A stretch of 64,000 bases of DNA from contig NZ_CP135921.1 in the NCBI RefSeq assembly GCF_032397745.1, positions 8,606,501 to 8,670,500 of the forward strand, read 5' to 3'. A model generated the notes under the pieces. That model saw only the letters and a list, made by a program, of their open reading frames with translations, made no database searches and was not told the DNA's origin. Positions 7,104-16,137 of this stretch are shown here, in pieces; position 1 is the first letter of the stretch; each line of letters opens with the position of its first letter. Origin of the DNA: Bradyrhizobium prioriisuperbiae (GTDB lineage: Bacteria > Pseudomonadota > Alphaproteobacteria > Rhizobiales > Xanthobacteraceae). The position numbers and the translations under genes are program-made.

Positions 7104-9829
7104 CCTACATGATCAACGGCCGGCCGTTCGCGGCGACACCACGCGCCGGCCAATGCCTGCGCACGCTGCTGCGCGAGCTGGCCTGGTACGGCGTGAAGAA
7201 GGGCTGCGATGCCGGCGACTGCGGCGCCTGCACGGTGCTGCTCGACGGTGATCCCGTGCACAGCTGTCTTTTTCCCGCGCATCGCGCCGATGGGCACGAA
7301 ATCACCACCATCGAAGGTCTGGCCTCGGGCGACAGTCCCCATGCCATGCAGCAGGCGTTCCTGAATGCGCAAGCGTTCCAGTGCGGCTTCTGTACTCCGG
7401 GCATGATCCTGACCTGCGCCTCGCTGAATCAGGCACAGCGCGCCGACCTGCCGAACGTGTTGAAAGGCAATCTCTGCCGCTGCACCGGTTATCGCGCCAT
7501 CGACGACGCGCTGGCCAATCGCAGTGAGGTGGAAACCGACGGCACAGGCGACGCCTTCGGCCGCAGTGTCGCGGCGCCGGCGGCGGCGCACGTGGTCCGC
7601 GGACAGGCGCCCTACACGTTCGATACCACCATCGCGGGCCTATGCCACATCAAGCTGCTGCGCTCGCCCCACGCCCATGCCCGCATCCGGGGGATCGATA
7701 CATCTGCAGCGCTGGCGGTGCCGGGCGTGATCGACATCCTGACCTTCCAGAACGCGCCGGCAACGCTGTTCACCACCGGCGTGCATGAATTCACCCGCGA
7801 CGATGCCCTCGACACCCGCGTGTTCGACGACGTGGTGCGGTTTGTCGGCCAGCGCGTCGCCGCCGTGATCGCCGACACCGAAGCCGCGGCCGAGGAAGGA
7901 TGCCGCTGGCTCAAGGTGGATTACGAGGTGCTGCCGGCGGTGATCGATCCGGAGCTCGCGATCCTGCCGGGTGCACCGATGGTCCACGACAAGCCGGACT
8001 GCCGCATTGTCGACGCCACGCGCAATATGCTGGCCGAGGTCCGCTATCATCTCGGCGATGTCGAGGCCGGCTTTGCCGCGGCGGATTTTGTCTATGACGA
8101 CACCTTCACCACCCAGCGGGTGCAGCACGCGCACCTGGAAACCCATGGCGGCCTGGCCTGGCTGGACGCGCACGGGCGCATCAATGTGCGCTCCAGCACC
8201 CAGACACCCTTCCTCGCCCGCAAGCTGCTGTGCCAGATCTTCGATCTGCCCGCGGACAAGGTGCGTGTGGTGTGCGCGCGGCTGGGCGGCGGCTTCGGCG
8301 GCAAGCAGGAGATGCTGGTCGAGGATGTCTTGACTCTTGCCGTGCTGCGCACCGGGCGCCCGGTCAAGCTCGAATTCACCCGCGAGGAGCAATTCATCGG
8401 CGCCACCGTGCGCCATCCCATGCGGGTGCGGGTGAAAGCCGGAGCACGCCGCGACGGCACGCTAACGGCGCTGCAGATGGACGTGCTCTCCAACACCGGC
8501 GCCTACGGCAATCACGGCCCGGAGGTGCTGTATCACGCCTGCGGGGAATCGATCGCGATCTACAATTGCCCGAACAAGAAGGTCGACGGCATCGCCGCGT
8601 ACACCCATACGGTGCCGAGCGGCGCGTTCCGCGGCTTCGGCTTGCCGCAGACAACATTTGCCATCGAGTCCGCGATGGATGAACTGGCGCGCGGCCTCGG
8701 CCTGTCGCCGTTCGAGATTCGCCGCAAGAACATGATCAGACCGGGCGATCCCATGACATCGCCGGGCAGCGAGCACAGCGACGTCGTCTACGGCAGCTAT
8801 GGCCTGGACCAGTGCCTCGACCTGGTGGAAGCCGCGATGAATGTATCGCGCGGTCGTGCCCTGCCACTGGCCAAGGAATGGCTGACCGGCGAAGGCATCG
8901 CCATGACCATGATCGACACCATCCCGCCGTTCGGTCATTTCGCCGATGTCAAAATCACCCTGCGTGACGACGGTGCCTTCGACCTCGTGGTCGGTACCGT
9001 CGAGTTCGGCAACGGCACCAGCACCGTGCATCGCCAGATCGCGGCCACGGCGCTGGCGACCTCGGTCGACAGCATCCGCCTGCATCAATCCGACACCGAC
9101 CATGGCGGGCATGACACCGGTGCCTATGGCAGCGCCGGCACCTTCGTGGCCGGGCGGGCGACCGAGCTGGCCGCGAAGGCCCTGCGCGACAGCATCCTGC
9201 TGTTCGCCTCCACGCTGGAGAAAGCCGGGCCCGAGACCTGCCGGCTGGATCGAGATCTCGTCGTCTGCGGAGCGCGGCGCATTCCACTCACCGAGATCGC
9301 CGCGGCTACGCGCACCCAGGGCAACGCGCTGTCAGGGCACGGGCACAGCAATGGATCGCCGCGCTCGGTCGCCTTCAATGTGCAGGGATTCCGGGTCGCA
9401 GTGCATAGCGGCACCGGGGAGCTGCGCATTCTCGACAGCGTGCAGGCGGCGGACGCCGGCCGCGTGGTCAACCCGATGCAGTGCCGCGGCCAGGTCGAAG
9501 GCGGCGTCGCCCAGGGGATTGGCGCTGCGCTATACGAGGAGGTCATTCTCGATGCCGAAGGGCGCGTGGTGAACGCGAAATTCCGCGACTATCACCTGCC
9601 CTCGTTCGCCGACCTGCCGCGCACCGAGGTGCTGTTCGCGCAGACGTCGGACACGGTCGGCCCGCTTGGCGCGAAATCCATGAGCGAGAGCCCCTACAAT
9701 CCGGTCGCCGCCGCACTCGGCAACGCCATCGCCGATGCCACCGGCATCCGTTTTCGCGACTTGCCGTTCAAACCGGACCGGCTGTTTCCGGCGCTGGCGG
9801 AGAAGTTTGGAACCAGCACCTCGACGTGA
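7100..9829 (+). CDS. Xanthine dehydrogenase-like protein: 2Fe-2S domains fused to molybdopterin domain
   Basis: A 909-residue fusion. Residues 1-160 form the ferredoxin-like domain (GCDAGDCGACTVLLDG) and the second 2Fe-2S domain (QCGFCTPGMIL, CRCTGY). The rest is the molybdopterin-cytosine-dinucleotide domain, with GGGFGGKQEM, FRGFGLPQ, GQVEGGVAQGIGAAL and a KSMSESPYNP segment holding the expected catalytic glutamate. Canonical three-gene enzymes keep the 2Fe-2S subunit separate, and eukaryotic XDH places FAD between these domains; here FAD is on the preceding gene. With the deaminase and importer it suggests oxidation of a purine. Substrate is inferred. Confidence 0.82.
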   Translation: MTYMINGRPFAATPRAGQCLRTLLRELAWYGVKKGCDAGDCGACTVLLDGDPVHSCLFPAHRADGHEITTIEGLASGDSPHAMQQAFLNAQAFQCGFCTPGMILTCASLNQAQRADLPNVLKGNLCRCTGYRAIDDALANRSEVETDGTGDAFGRSVAAPAAAHVVRGQAPYTFDTTIAGLCHIKLLRSPHAHARIRGIDTSAALAVPGVIDILTFQNAPATLFTTGVHEFTRDDALDTRVFDDVVRFVGQRVAAVIADTEAAAEEGCRWLKVDYEVLPAVIDPELAILPGAPMVHDKPDCRIVDATRNMLAEVRYHLGDVEAGFAAADFVYDDTFTTQRVQHAHLETHGGLAWLDAHGRINVRSSTQTPFLARKLLCQIFDLPADKVRVVCARLGGGFGGKQEMLVEDVLTLAVLRTGRPVKLEFTREEQFIGATVRHPMRVRVKAGARRDGTLTALQMDVLSNTGAYGNHGPEVLYHACGESIAIYNCPNKKVDGIAAYTHTVPSGAFRGFGLPQTTFAIESAMDELARGLGLSPFEIRRKNMIRPGDPMTSPGSEHSDVVYGSYGLDQCLDLVEAAMNVSRGRALPLAKEWLTGEGIAMTMIDTIPPFGHFADVKITLRDDGAFDLVVGTVEFGNGTSTVHRQIAATALATSVDSIRLHQSDTDHGGHDTGAYGSAGTFVAGRATELAAKALRDSILLFASTLEKAGPETCRLDRDLVVCGARRIPLTEIAAATRTQGNALSGHGHSNGSPRSVAFNVQGFRVAVHSGTGELRILDSVQAADAGRVVNPMQCRGQVEGGVAQGIGAALYEEVILDAEGRVVNAKFRDYHLPSFADLPRTEVLFAQTSDTVGPLGAKSMSESPYNPVAAALGNAIADATGIRFRDLPFKPDRLFPALAEKFGTSTST

Positions 9830-9870
9830 GCCGCATCCAACCGGTTTTCAATTTTCAGAATCATGCCCTA

Positions 9871-9884
9871 GGCTGAGGTCAGCC
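9871..9884. promoter_or_regulatory. 14-bp palindrome upstream of LysR gene
   Basis: GGCTGA-GG-TCAGCC lies 24 bases before the LysR start at 9908. It could be an autoregulatory site. Only symmetry and position support this. Confidence 0.3.
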
Positions 9885-9907
9885 CTGTCGTGGCTTGAGG
9901 TTGCAGC

Positions 9908-10804
9908 ATGGAATTCCGCCAGATCCGATATACCCTTGCGGTGGCCAAGCAGCGCAGCTTCACCAAGGCGGCGAGCCGCCTGAACATTTCCCAGTCCGCG
10001 GTCAGCGAACAGGTGCGCCTGCTCGAGGAGGAGGTCGGCTTTCCGCTATTCGCCCGCACGCCGCGCGGCATCGAGCTGACTGACCGCGGCCGCACCTTTC
10101 TCTACGAAGCCGAACGGGTGGTCGGCGATCTCCTCAGCCTCTCCGACACCGCGCGGCGCCTCAAGGGCGCCATCTCGGACACCCTGACCATCGGCATGGG
10201 CTCCGGCATGGCGCAGATCTTCATGCCGCGGCTGTTTCCCCGCCTGCATGAGATCCTGCCGGGCGTGCGGCTGGAGTTGCTGACCGCGCCGACCAAGAAC
10301 ATCTTCAACGAACTGCACGAGGAGCGCATCGACGCCGGTCTCGCCATCGAGACCGATCCGGACCGGCTGCCCGCGGGCCTGGTGTTCTTCCGACTGACCA
10401 CGGCGGAGCTCGCGCTGATCGTGCCGCCCAAGCATCCCCTTGCCCGCTCGAAGGCGCCGGTCGATATCGGCCGCCTGCTGGCCGAGCCGATCATCATGAG
10501 CGAACTGACGGTGGGATATGGCCAGGCGGTGCTGTCGCTGTTCACCGATCTCGGCACCCGCCCCAACATCCTGGCGATCGCCGATAATATCGAGACCATC
10601 AAGGTGATCGTGCAATCAGGCAAAGGCATCGCCATCGTGCCCCGCGCCTGCGCGGAGAACGAGGTCGCGCTCGGCGTGCTGAAGGCACTGGCGATCACGC
10701 CCAGCCGCAGCGTGGCGCTCAGCCTGTTCCGCCGCCGGCAGCCGCTGTCCCGCCGCAAGGAATCCTTCCTGACCTCGCTGCAGGATGCCTTGAAGGATTC
10801 CTGA
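9908..10804 (+). CDS. LysR-family transcriptional regulator
   Basis: A 298-residue LTTR with an N-terminal winged helix (FRQIRYTLAVAKQRSFTKAA, then SQSAVSEQVRLLEEEVGF) and a periplasmic-binding-fold effector domain. It lies between the molybdenum hydroxylase genes and the hyu operon. The downstream gap (10805-10993) holds an ATC-N9-GAT box, so the hyu operon is the likeliest target. The hydroxylase genes 79 bp upstream are on the same strand and could also be controlled. Confidence 0.85.
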   Translation: MEFRQIRYTLAVAKQRSFTKAASRLNISQSAVSEQVRLLEEEVGFPLFARTPRGIELTDRGRTFLYEAERVVGDLLSLSDTARRLKGAISDTLTIGMGSGMAQIFMPRLFPRLHEILPGVRLELLTAPTKNIFNELHEERIDAGLAIETDPDRLPAGLVFFRLTTAELALIVPPKHPLARSKAPVDIGRLLAEPIIMSELTVGYGQAVLSLFTDLGTRPNILAIADNIETIKVIVQSGKGIAIVPRACAENEVALGVLKALAITPSRSVALSLFRRRQPLSRRKESFLTSLQDALKDS

Positions 10805-10830
10805 CGGCCCGGAGCGCCGGAACCGCCCCT

Positions 10831-10847
10831 TATCGGAGAAACCGATA
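10831..10847. promoter_or_regulatory. LysR-type binding box (TATCGG-N5-CCGATA)
   Basis: A perfect 6-bp inverted repeat with a 5-base spacer. It contains ATC-N9-GAT, the classic LTTR/T-N11-A-type half-site geometry, and is centred about 30 bases before a candidate -35. The neighbouring LysR gene makes it a credible activator site for hyuA. Confidence 0.5.
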
Positions 10848-10867
10848 GCCGCATCAAAAATTGATTT

Positions 10868-10897
10868 TTGACTCGGATTGCCGCAGCCACCCATAGT
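10868..10897 (+). promoter_or_regulatory. Candidate sigma-70 promoter for the hyu operon
   Basis: TTGACT (10868-10873) and CATAGT (10892-10897) are spaced by 18 bases, downstream of the LTTR box. A second AT-rich near-palindrome with TCAAAAA/TTTTTGA arms overlaps its -35 end (10853-10870). A start near 10904 would leave a leader of about 90 bases before ATG 10994 and would rule out the longer upstream reading frame as coding. Confidence 0.45.
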
Positions 10898-10993
10898 TTG
10901 GACCGCGATGCACCGCCTTGTTCGCCCGGCGAACAGCCGCATTCCGCCGGAAACATGGGCTTTCCGGCCATTCCGGAGGAGCGATCCCGTCTC

Positions 10994-13084
10994 ATGACAG
11001 CCGCCGCAGCACCCCGTTTCCGGATCGGTATCGATACCGGAGGCACTTTCACCGATATCGTTTCAGTCGATAGCACCACCGGCGCCATGCACGTGACCAA
11101 GGTCTCGAGCACGCCCACCAATCCCGCGATCGGCCTGGTGCGCGGCGTCAACGACATTCTCGGCGCCGCCGGTGGCAGCGCCGACGACGTCGCGGGCCTC
11201 GCCCACGGCACGACGGTCGCCACCAACGCATTGCTGCAGGGGCAGATCGATTCGCTGGGGCTGATCGTCACCGCGGGCTTTCGCCACATCCTCGAGATCG
11301 CCCGGCAATCGGTGCCGGAGGGCTATGGCAACTCGTATTTCTGGGTGAAGCCCGATCGCCTGGTACCGCTGCAGTTCGTGCGCGAAGTCGGCGGCCGGCT
11401 GGATTTCCGCGGCAACCAGCTGCACCCGCTCGATGAGGATAGCGTGCGCGAGGCGGCGCGCTATTTCCGCAAGCACGGCACCCGCGCCATCGGCCTCTGC
11501 CTGATTCATTCCTATGCCAACGACGCCCACGAGCGGCGGGCGGCGGAGATCGTCGCCGAGGAATATCCCGAAGCGACGCTGTCGCTGTCGTGCGCGGTGC
11601 TGCCGGAATACCGCGAATACGAGCGCGCGGTCACCACTCTGGTCGACGCCTTCGTCAAGCCGTACATGGAGCGCTACCTCAAACGCGTGCATGACGAATT
11701 GGGCCCGCTGAAGGACAAGCCGTTCCTGGTGATGCAGTCGAGCGGCGGCGTGGCGAGCACCGATCAGGTGGTGAAGAAGCCGATCACCACGGCCCTGTCC
11801 GGCCCGGCGGCGGGCGCGCTCGGCAGCGCGGTGATCGCTGAAATCGCCGGCTTCCCGAATCTGGTGACGCTCGATGCCGGCGGCACCTCGACCGACCTCT
11901 GCCTGATCGAAGGCGCCAAGCCGCATATCACCAATGGCGGATCTGTCGGCCCCTTCCCGGTTCGCATCCCGATGATCGACATCGAGACCATCGGCACCGG
12001 CGGCGGCTCGATCGCCTGGATCAGCCGCGAAGGACATCTGAAGGTCGGCCCGCGCAGCGCCGGCGCCGAACCCGGCCCGATGTGCTATCCGCGCGGCGGC
12101 AACGAGCCGACCATCACTGACGCCAACCTGGTGCTGGGACGCATTCCTCCGGCGCTGATCGGCGGCGGCATCGCGCTCGACATCGAACGCTCGCGCCGCG
12201 GCATCGCCGCGCTCGCCGAAAAGCTTCCGGGCAACATGAGTGTGGAGCAGCTCGCCAGCGGCATCATCGAGATCGCCAACTGGAACCAGGCCAACGCCAT
12301 CCGGCAGATGACGATCCAGCGCGGCATCGATCCACGCGGTTTCGCGCTGTTGTCGTTCGGCGGCGCCGGGCCGGCGCAATCCGCCGCGGTGATGGACCTG
12401 CTCGGCATGAAGGCCTGCATCGTGCCGCCCAATCCCGGCAACCTGTCCGCCTTCGGCCTGCTTGCGGTCGACTGGCGCACCGATCACATCGTGACCAAGG
12501 TAATGCACGAGGACAGCATCGATCTCGCAGGGATCGCCGCGCACTATGCCGCGCTGGAGCACGAGGCGATCGAGACGCTGAAGCGCGACGGCATCGATCC
12601 GTCACGGATCCGCATCGTGCGCGAGGCGGACGTGCGCTATGCCGGCCAGTCGATGGAGGTGCGGGTCACGGCACCGGGCGGCGCGCTCGACCAGGGCTTC
12701 CTGACGGCGCTGATCGACGCTTTCCATGCCGCGCACCGGCGTACCTTCGGCTATGACTATGCGGGACGGCAGAAGGTCGAACTGGTCAATTTCTGCGTCT
12801 CCGGCTTCGGCATGATCGAGCGCCCGACCATGCCGAAACTCAGCGAACGCAGCGCCACCCCCGCCCGCAAGGCGGTGCGCCCGATCTATGTCGACGGCGC
12901 CTTTCACGACACGCCGATCTATGACCGCGCCGTGCTGTCGCCGGGCTTCCGCCTGGAGGGACCGGCCGTGGTCGAGGAATTCGGATCGACCACGGTGGTC
13001 TTTCCCGGCCAGCATCTCGACGTCGATCCGCACGGCATCCTGATCATCCGCCCGACGAAGGCACAGCTCGAGGTCGTCCGATGA
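10994..13084 (+). CDS. hyuA: Hydantoinase/oxoprolinase family protein, subunit A
   Basis: A 696-residue HyuA-type subunit, usual length for the family. It has FRIGIDTGGTFTDIV at the N terminus, the nucleotide-binding loop HGTTVATNALL and DAGGTSTDLCLIEGA in the actin-like fold. Such subunits act with HyuB in ATP-dependent hydrolysis of cyclic amides (5-oxoproline, N-methylhydantoin) or in carboxylation (acetone/acetophenone type). ATG 10994 follows GGAGGA at a somewhat long 13-base spacing; ATG 10955 is an alternative. Its stop overlaps the hyuB start. The substrate cannot be read from sequence. Confidence 0.82.
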   Translation: MTAAAAPRFRIGIDTGGTFTDIVSVDSTTGAMHVTKVSSTPTNPAIGLVRGVNDILGAAGGSADDVAGLAHGTTVATNALLQGQIDSLGLIVTAGFRHILEIARQSVPEGYGNSYFWVKPDRLVPLQFVREVGGRLDFRGNQLHPLDEDSVREAARYFRKHGTRAIGLCLIHSYANDAHERRAAEIVAEEYPEATLSLSCAVLPEYREYERAVTTLVDAFVKPYMERYLKRVHDELGPLKDKPFLVMQSSGGVASTDQVVKKPITTALSGPAAGALGSAVIAEIAGFPNLVTLDAGGTSTDLCLIEGAKPHITNGGSVGPFPVRIPMIDIETIGTGGGSIAWISREGHLKVGPRSAGAEPGPMCYPRGGNEPTITDANLVLGRIPPALIGGGIALDIERSRRGIAALAEKLPGNMSVEQLASGIIEIANWNQANAIRQMTIQRGIDPRGFALLSFGGAGPAQSAAVMDLLGMKACIVPPNPGNLSAFGLLAVDWRTDHIVTKVMHEDSIDLAGIAAHYAALEHEAIETLKRDGIDPSRIRIVREADVRYAGQSMEVRVTAPGGALDQGFLTALIDAFHAAHRRTFGYDYAGRQKVELVNFCVSGFGMIERPTMPKLSERSATPARKAVRPIYVDGAFHDTPIYDRAVLSPGFRLEGPAVVEEFGSTTVVFPGQHLDVDPHGILIIRPTKAQLEVVR

Positions 13085-14985
13085 GCCTGACATCCGCAAA
13101 GCCATCCAAGCCGTGGCCGACCGCGCCGGCGAGCGTCGCCAGCAACGTCGACCCGATCATCCTGCAGATCATCGAGGGCACGCTGAACTCGATCGAGGCG
13201 GAGATCGAATACGCCATCGAACGCACCGCGCGCTCGCCGATGATCCGCGAGGCGCACGACTACCGCGTCGGCCTGTTCGACCGCTATTGCCGCAAGCTGA
13301 CAGGACGCTCCTATTCGGCAATGCCGAATGCGGTGGTGCGCGACTTCCCGCCGGAAACCATGCGGCCGGGCGACGTGTTCCTGATGAACGACACCTATCT
13401 GACCGAAGGCAGCATCGGCCACCTGCCCGATCTGTGCAGCACCGTGCCTGTGTTCCACGAGGGCGAGGTGGTCGCCTACATCCAGGCGTTCGGCCATCAC
13501 GACGACATCGGCGGCAAGGTGCCGGGCTCGATGCCGGGCACCGCCGCCACCGTGTTCGAGGAAGGCCTCGCGATTCCGCCGGTCAAACTCTACAGCGAAG
13601 GCGTGCGCAACGAGGCCGTCTACACCATCATCAAGCGCAACACCCGGGTGCCGGAGATGCTGGCGGCCGATCTCGACAGCGAGATGCAGGCCTGCATCAT
13701 GGGCGCGCGCCGGATGGCCGGCCTGTTCGAGCGTTTCGGCCGCGCCCAGGTCGAGGCCTGCTTCCAGGCCATCCTGGACAAATGCCGCGACATCTACCGC
13801 AACGAGCTGCTCGCCAAGATCGCCGACGGCGAATACGTCTGGGAAGACTATGTCGAGCATGACGGCGTCACCGATCCCAAACTGCACAAGCTGGTGATGA
13901 AGATGATCAAGAAGGGTGGGCGCATCACCCTCGACTTCACCGGCACCGATCCGCAATCGACCGGCCCGATCAACTGGCCCGCCGACTATGCCGACGGCGC
14001 CTTCCTGATCAAATGGATCGCCCCCATTTTGCGCAATCTCGCCGATACGCCGGAGCGCGCCGCCGAGATCCATGTCAACGAGGGCGTGTGCGAGGTGTTC
14101 GACATCGTGTTCCCGCCCAAGGGCACGCTGATCACGCCGGAATGGCCGGCGGCGACCAATGCGCGCTCGTTCGTGCTGCTGCGCGTGCTCGGGCTGCTGG
14201 CGGGCGTGGTGGCGCAGGCCGTTGACGGCCGCATGCCGGCAGACCAGGAAACCATCCGCTACACCGGCTTTTACGGCACCGATGCCGACGGCAACTCGTT
14301 CCTGTCGCGCGAGGTGCTGGGTGGCGGCTCGGGCGGGCGCTATTACGCCGACGGCAATGACGCCATTCACATCGTGCCGGATTCACGCAACCAGCCGGCG
14401 GAATTCACCGAGACCCGGTTTCCGCTGCTGGTCGAGAAGCTCGCGCTCAACACCGATTCCGGCGGCGCCGGCTTGCGCCGCGGCGGGCTCGGCTATGAGA
14501 AGCATTATCGTGCGCTGGTGGATTGCCGCACCATCGTTACCGCCGACCGGGTACGGCTTGGCTGTTATGGCCTCAATGGCGGCAAGGCCGGCGCACCGTT
14601 CTGCGTCACCGTCGACCTTGACGGCGAGGCACGCGATCTCGGCGGCCTGGTCGACGGCGAGCCGGTGCTCGCGGGGCAGATCGTCCGCGTGGTCACCACC
14701 GGCGGCGGCGGCTGGGGCGATCCGCTGCAGCGCGAACCGGAGCGGGTGCACCAGGACGTGATCGAAGGCCGGGTGTCGCCGGAGCGTGCGCGAGAGGATT
14801 ATGGCGTGGTGCTGATCCGCGCCTCCGGCCTCGACGATGGCGAAATCGACCACGACGCCACCGAGAAGTTGCGGGCCGACAAGCGAGCCCAGCAGTCGCC
14901 ATCGCCGCCGATGATCGACCGCGGCGCCGGATACGACCTGATGCTGAGCGGGCAAGCGAAGCCGCGCATGAAAGCCGGGGTCTAG
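13081..14985 (+). CDS. hyuB: Hydantoinase/oxoprolinase family protein, subunit B
   Basis: A 634-residue HyuB-type catalytic partner of the preceding subunit, overlapping it by ATGA. Family landmarks include DPIILQIIEGTLNSIEAEIE near the start, GDVFLMNDTYLTEGSIGHLPD, the metal-type HHDDIGGKVPGSMPG block and a C-terminal TGGGGWGDPLQR. A 142-bp spacer follows before the ABC importer genes; I see no terminator there, so one transcript may serve both. Confidence 0.82.
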   Translation: MSLTSAKPSKPWPTAPASVASNVDPIILQIIEGTLNSIEAEIEYAIERTARSPMIREAHDYRVGLFDRYCRKLTGRSYSAMPNAVVRDFPPETMRPGDVFLMNDTYLTEGSIGHLPDLCSTVPVFHEGEVVAYIQAFGHHDDIGGKVPGSMPGTAATVFEEGLAIPPVKLYSEGVRNEAVYTIIKRNTRVPEMLAADLDSEMQACIMGARRMAGLFERFGRAQVEACFQAILDKCRDIYRNELLAKIADGEYVWEDYVEHDGVTDPKLHKLVMKMIKKGGRITLDFTGTDPQSTGPINWPADYADGAFLIKWIAPILRNLADTPERAAEIHVNEGVCEVFDIVFPPKGTLITPEWPAATNARSFVLLRVLGLLAGVVAQAVDGRMPADQETIRYTGFYGTDADGNSFLSREVLGGGSGGRYYADGNDAIHIVPDSRNQPAEFTETRFPLLVEKLALNTDSGGAGLRRGGLGYEKHYRALVDCRTIVTADRVRLGCYGLNGGKAGAPFCVTVDLDGEARDLGGLVDGEPVLAGQIVRVVTTGGGGWGDPLQREPERVHQDVIEGRVSPERAREDYGVVLIRASGLDDGEIDHDATEKLRADKRAQQSPSPPMIDRGAGYDLMLSGQAKPRMKAGV

Positions 14986-15127
14986 GCAATTGCCGACGGG
15001 CGGATGAGCTGCCTTGTCGCGGGTCCGGGGGCGGCGCGCGGCATGGTCCTTGCCTCAGGAATCGGCAGATGGGGACCAGATTTGCTGGTTCCCAGCGGTT
15101 GTCGGTGATTGAACAGGGAGAATTGCG

Positions 15128-16123
15128 ATGGGAATTGATGGCAAAAGCACCCGGCGGCAATTGATGGCTGGCCTCGCCGGCCTGACGGCGGCGGCAGCGC
15201 TGCCGGCGGCGGCGCAGGACAAGCCGGCCGACAAGGTCAAGGTCGGTGTCTTTCCCCTGAGTTCGTCGCTGCCGTATTTCGTGGCGCTGGAGCGCGGGTT
15301 CTTCAAAGAGGTCAATATCGATCCCGAAACCATCAAGCTGATGGGCGGGCCGGCCAATGTCGCCGCCCTGATCACCAACCAAATCGAGGTCTCGGTGGTG
15401 CTGGTGATGCTCGAGGGCATGAACGCCAACGTGAAAAAGCCGGGCGTCGCAACCTATATTTCCGCGAACAGCCAGACCAAGACCTGGCAGATGGAACAGT
15501 TCGTGGTCCGCACCGACTTCAAGGCCGAGACCATCAAGGATCTCAAGGGCGCCAAGCTGATGACCGCGCCGGGGCCGGCCAACTTCAACACCGCCAAGGC
15601 GGTGCTGGCCAAGAACGGGCTCAAGGACGGCGACTACTCGATCGACCAGCTCGACATGGGCCAGCACATCAACGTGATGAAGGCCGGCACCTTCGACGGC
15701 GGCTATACGCTGGAGCCACAGGCCACCATCATGCGGAAGATGGGAATCGCCCGCACACTGGAAGCCGGCCTGATCTCGAAGTACATTTTGGGCGACGAAG
15801 CCGCCAACAGCTATGCCGCGGGATGCGCCCTTTCCGCCGACTTCATCGCGGGCCGCCCCGACGTCGCCAAGCGCTTCGCGACCGCCTGGGGCAAGGCCAT
15901 CGCCTACATCAACACCCAGCCCAACGAGGCGCGCAAATACCTTGCCAAGAACACGCTGACGCCGGACGACGTGGTCGATGACGTGCCGATGCTCGGCTAC
16001 GCCATGGTCAAGGATATGTCGCCGAAGCAAATGGACGAATGGCAGAAGCTGGTCGATTTCGGCACCGAGATCGGCGTGGTGCCGGAGAAGATCGACATCA
16101 AGAAGTTCGTGGCCGCACTCTGA
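15128..16123 (+). CDS. NMT1/TauA-type ABC substrate-binding protein
   Basis: A 331-residue periplasmic binding protein. The N terminus has a twin-arginine-like STRRQLMAGLAGLTAAAALPAAAQ export signal. The mature part begins KVKVGVFPLSSSLPYFVALERGFFKEVNID, the usual opening of SsuA/TauA/NMT1-like proteins that bind sulfonates, pyrimidine precursors or aromatic acids. It precedes its ATPase and permease genes. The ligand is probably the compound processed by HyuAB, by context only. Confidence 0.8.
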   Translation: MGIDGKSTRRQLMAGLAGLTAAAALPAAAQDKPADKVKVGVFPLSSSLPYFVALERGFFKEVNIDPETIKLMGGPANVAALITNQIEVSVVLVMLEGMNANVKKPGVATYISANSQTKTWQMEQFVVRTDFKAETIKDLKGAKLMTAPGPANFNTAKAVLAKNGLKDGDYSIDQLDMGQHINVMKAGTFDGGYTLEPQATIMRKMGIARTLEAGLISKYILGDEAANSYAAGCALSADFIAGRPDVAKRFATAWGKAIAYINTQPNEARKYLAKNTLTPDDVVDDVPMLGYAMVKDMSPKQMDEWQKLVDFGTEIGVVPEKIDIKKFVAAL

Positions 16124-16137
16124 CCTGGGGCACGACC

